NCBI GenBank assembly: GCA_036502085.1
Contig: DASXZD010000023.1
Coordinates: 1-64,000 of the forward strand
Reading direction: 5' to 3'
Length of the DNA stretch: 64,000 nt
Origin: PALSA-505 sp036502085
Lineage (GTDB): Bacteria > Actinomycetota > Actinomycetes > Streptosporangiales > Streptosporangiaceae
The notes under the pieces were generated by a model that did not search any database, was not told where the DNA came from, and worked only from the letters and a program-made list of their open reading frames with translations. Positions 61,987 through 64,000 of this stretch are shown here, piece after piece; the stretch's first letter is position 1; each line of letters opens with the position of its first letter. The translations under genes were made by a program, and so were the position numbers.

Positions 61987-62012
61987 CCGATCGCTGCTGT
62001 TGATCCGGTCCT

Positions 62013-62048
62013 GGCCGCCCGCGCCTGCGGCTGCAGGTGCGGGCGGCC
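62013..62048 (+). terminator. Hairpin behind the OpuC-type operon
   Basis: Outer 10-bp arms GGCCGCCCGC (62013-62022) and GCGGGCGGCC (62039-62048) with an inner CCTGC/GCAGG stem, 27 bp after the binding-protein stop. Confidence 0.7.
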
Positions 62049-62181
62049 ACCCGGTGTAGTTCGCCCGGCGGAGTCGATCTCGGGTAGGTAACATTGATTG
62101 CGAGCCGTAGTCGACCTTCGTTACTTTATTCACGCCTGACACCAAGCTCGGCTAAAGGTGTCCAGATGCCCCGGGAGAAGG

Positions 62182-62826
62182 ATGCGACCGCGTAGCGTGA
62201 GTCTTCTGCTCGCAACGCCGTTTGTCCTGCTCATCGCGCTATGCGCGGCCTGCGGCTCCCAGTCGCCCGGCACGTTCCACCCCGAGGGGAACAGCGTGGC
62301 CGCCGATAGCCCGCCCGCCTCGACCCCGTCCGGGCCGGTGCCGTTCCCCGGCAAGGTCACCTTCGAGTTCGACCCGCTGCCCGCGGATCCGGCGCAGTAC
62401 GCAATCGTCACCGCGGACCGCAAGTTCGTCCTCGCCTACTACTACGCGGTCTACACCGGCGGCAAGAGCGACGCGTACGCGTCATACACCGGCGAGAAGA
62501 GCGTCCAGCTCAGTGTGGCCGGCGACATCACTCAGCAGGTGAACGAGCACCGCGGCTACTCCGGCGTGACGAAGTACTTCGACACGACCGTGCAGCCAGC
62601 CCCCGGCCTCAACGGCGAGCAGCAGGTCAGCTACTGCGTGGACGAGTCCCAGCTGCACCACACCGACATCCGCACCGGCCGCGTGGTGCCCAAGGGCTAC
62701 TCGGCGGATCACCAGTACTACCTGGAGAGCGACATGCTGGCGAAGAGCAAGCAGGGCGCATGGCAGGTGGTCGGCACACTTGTCACCTACTACCCGAACG
62801 GTCAAGCCCGGGAGTGCAAATCATGA
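62182..62826 (+). CDS. Exported lipoprotein of unknown function
   Basis: 214 residues from ATG at 62182 (GGGAG upstream); GTG at 62158 would add eight. Hydrophobic signal and lipobox ALCAAC, a Pro/Ser linker, then a ~150-residue domain (VTFEFDPLPADPAQYAIVTADRKFVLAYYYAVYTGG ... GAWQVVGTLVTYYPNGQARECK) with two cysteines. I do not recognise the domain; it resembles the general SnoaL/NTF2-like lipoproteins of actinomycetes only in outline. Coupled by ATGA to the next secreted protein. Confidence 0.78.
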   Translation: MRPRSVSLLLATPFVLLIALCAACGSQSPGTFHPEGNSVAADSPPASTPSGPVPFPGKVTFEFDPLPADPAQYAIVTADRKFVLAYYYAVYTGGKSDAYASYTGEKSVQLSVAGDITQQVNEHRGYSGVTKYFDTTVQPAPGLNGEQQVSYCVDESQLHHTDIRTGRVVPKGYSADHQYYLESDMLAKSKQGAWQVVGTLVTYYPNGQARECKS

Positions 62827-63803
62827 GTCACCGTCGTGCCGCCCGGTTCCTGTTCACCATGACGGCTGCCGTCTCATCCGGCCTGCTGGCCGCCACGCTG
62901 GCGGCCGCGCCTGCCCTCGCGGACGCGCCGGGCGGCGGGGGCGGCGCGGGCTGCACGGGACAGAGCTGCTGGGTCTCGATGGAGAGCCAGTACATCCACC
63001 TGAGCGGCGACTACACGATGGCCCCCACCGGCTTCGCCAACGTGGCTGTCCCGGCGCCGCCGTGCTGGATGACCCCGCTGATCAGCGGCCCCGAGATGTA
63101 CGCACTTTATGAGGCGAGCAAGAACCAGCAGGTAGGCCCCAGCGGCCAGAACTCCTGGGCCGGCTACGCGCAGTGGATCGCGCAGATCAAGCAGGAGAAG
63201 AACTCGCCCGGCGAGTGGTACGTGCCGGAGATGTACGGCACGGCGGCCGGCTTCGCGTGCGGCGCCAAGCTGCCGCTGCTCGAATGGGTCCCCCCCGGCA
63301 CCGCCCCCCAGGCACCTCCTATCCCCATGTCCACGCTGGCCGCTTACGCCTACGACCACCTCAAGGTTCCGACCCCCCATCTGGTGGTCAACCCGGCCGC
63401 CAAGAACTTCGTGAGCCTGCCGACCTACGTCTGGGCCACGGCAGCGGGCGGGGGCAACATGCCGGCCAGACTCACCATCACTGCGTCCAGCGGCGGCAAC
63501 TCGGCCACGCTCATCGCCACCCCGGGGCAGCTCAGCGTCTCCGCCAGCCAGCCGGCGGCCTACTCGTCGGGCTGTACGGCGAGCGGGTCTAAGTACCCCA
63601 TTGGCCACGCCCCGGCGAACTCGGGGCCGGGCGTCATACCTGACTGCGGTGTCGTCTTCACCGCGCCGAGCAAGGCGGCCACGATCCAGGGCAGCCTGAC
63701 CTGGGATATTGCCCCCCCGCCGGGAACCGGGCCGTTTGCCCCGATCACGGTGGGCGGGACCAGGACCGTGAGCGTCGCGGAGATCCAGAACCTCAACGGG
63801 TGA
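62823..63803 (+). CDS. Secreted protein of unknown function
   Basis: 326 residues from ATG at 62823, overlapping the previous stop (ATGA). Signal peptide cleaved after APALADA. The mature part starts Gly-rich with two close cysteines (CTGQSC), then a conserved-looking W/Y-rich segment (WVSMESQYIHLSGDYTMAPTG), PPCWMTPLISGPEMYALYE and an all-beta C-terminus (TVGGTRTVSVAEIQNLNG). No known family recognised. Must work outside the cell, probably with the lipoprotein made from the same mRNA. Confidence 0.8.
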   Translation: MSHRRAARFLFTMTAAVSSGLLAATLAAAPALADAPGGGGGAGCTGQSCWVSMESQYIHLSGDYTMAPTGFANVAVPAPPCWMTPLISGPEMYALYEASKNQQVGPSGQNSWAGYAQWIAQIKQEKNSPGEWYVPEMYGTAAGFACGAKLPLLEWVPPGTAPQAPPIPMSTLAAYAYDHLKVPTPHLVVNPAAKNFVSLPTYVWATAAGGGNMPARLTITASSGGNSATLIATPGQLSVSASQPAAYSSGCTASGSKYPIGHAPANSGPGVIPDCGVVFTAPSKAATIQGSLTWDIAPPPGTGPFAPITVGGTRTVSVAEIQNLNG

Positions 63804-63866
63804 CGGCGCGGGTCGGCTGGCTAAGCTGGCTCAGCAGGCTGGCCGACGAGGTTCAGGGAGCGCCGC

Positions 63867-64000
63867 ATGACCGCAGAGCACGGTGCTGGTTCAGAGCATG
63901 CTAGTTCAGCGCGTGCCGGGGCAGGGCAGGCCAGCGCGGGTCGTCGCGGGGCCGGGCCCCGGCCGGTTCGCGCCCCCCGCGGACCGTCCCTGACCTGCAA
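63867..64000 (+). CDS. hutU: Probable urocanate hydratase, 5' fragment
   Basis: 44 complete codons from ATG at 63867 (AGGGAG upstream), cut by the window end. After a low-complexity Ala/Gly/Ser head the sequence reads GPRPVRAPRGPSLTC, which matches the start of actinobacterial HutU (GPRPVRAPRG...). HutU converts urocanate to imidazolone propionate in histidine breakdown. The call rests on this short stretch. Confidence 0.55.
   Translation, partial: MTAEHGAGSEHASSARAGAGQASAGRRGAGPRPVRAPRGPSLTC

Overview
The window is high-GC DNA from an actinomycete. The markers are a SigR/RsrA thiol-stress switch, a WhiB1-type Wbl protein, a PdtaS-type histidine kinase, a Kgd-type 2-oxoglutarate enzyme followed by its small DUF6104 partner, a nickel superoxide dismutase with its SodX protease, and a BsaP-like biotin synthase auxiliary protein. 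GTG, TTG and apparently CTG start codons are common. The gene set resembles Streptosporangiales or Streptomyces-like filamentous lineages; I cannot fix the genus from sequence alone. No rRNA, tRNA, insertion sequence, prophage or CRISPR array was recognised.

Layout. 1-6.9 kb: a secreted S53 peptidase (cut by the window edge), a DUF1275 membrane protein, an MFS exporter, an MTB12-like lipoprotein, a CBS-pair protein and HisN. 7-14.5 kb: serS, rsgA, aroA (minus strand), an SRAP/YedK protein, a DksA-like zinc finger, a methyltransferase and sigR-rsrA. 14.7-17.8 kb: two membrane HD-domain proteins and a free-standing biotin carrier. 17.7-23.7 kb: a minus-strand biotin operon (bioF-gntR-bioD-bioB) followed by a ThDP enzyme and bsaP. 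24-29 kb: pdtaS, whiB1, a lipid kinase, a small membrane protein, and a SigF-type sigma factor with its anti-sigma kinase. 29.2-37 kb: sodN/sodX, an APC permease, malic enzyme, a quinone-oxidoreductase-like MDR protein, and a PadR regulator coupled to a DUF4097 protein. 37.4-47.7 kb: DUF6104-kgd, a BlaI-like regulator, a large membrane-anchored Asp-box protein, a nitrilase-family amidase, a DapC/KAT-like aminotransferase and a ferredoxin. 47.7-53.6 kb: a sugar/glycan group (methyltransferases, GT4 glycosyltransferase, six-hairpin protein, GDP-mannose dehydratase-like SDR) and a VIT1 metal transporter. 53.8-64 kb: a cysteine-dioxygenase-like cupin, LacI and PadR regulators, an aromatic amino-acid lyase with an altered MIO motif, an OpuC-type ABC importer, two exported proteins of unknown function, and the first codons of a probable hutU.

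The order rsgA-aroA-SRAP-...-sigR-rsrA-biotin carrier-...-pdtaS-whiB1-lipid kinase matches, from family knowledge, the Rv3228-Rv3218 neighbourhood of Mycobacterium tuberculosis. Here it is interrupted by a biotin-synthesis block next to the biotin carrier, and by serS, which has visibly lower GC than its neighbours.

The most unusual signals are: (i) a 56-bp hairpin repeat present three times at gene ends; (ii) in-frame tandem-repeat expansions inside otherwise conserved proteins; (iii) three genes whose best start is CTG; (iv) a SigR-consensus promoter placed so that its transcript begins almost exactly at an upstream sigR start codon; (v) a CRP-like site upstream of whiB1; (vi) a 40-bp near-perfect palindrome between bioF and pdtaS.
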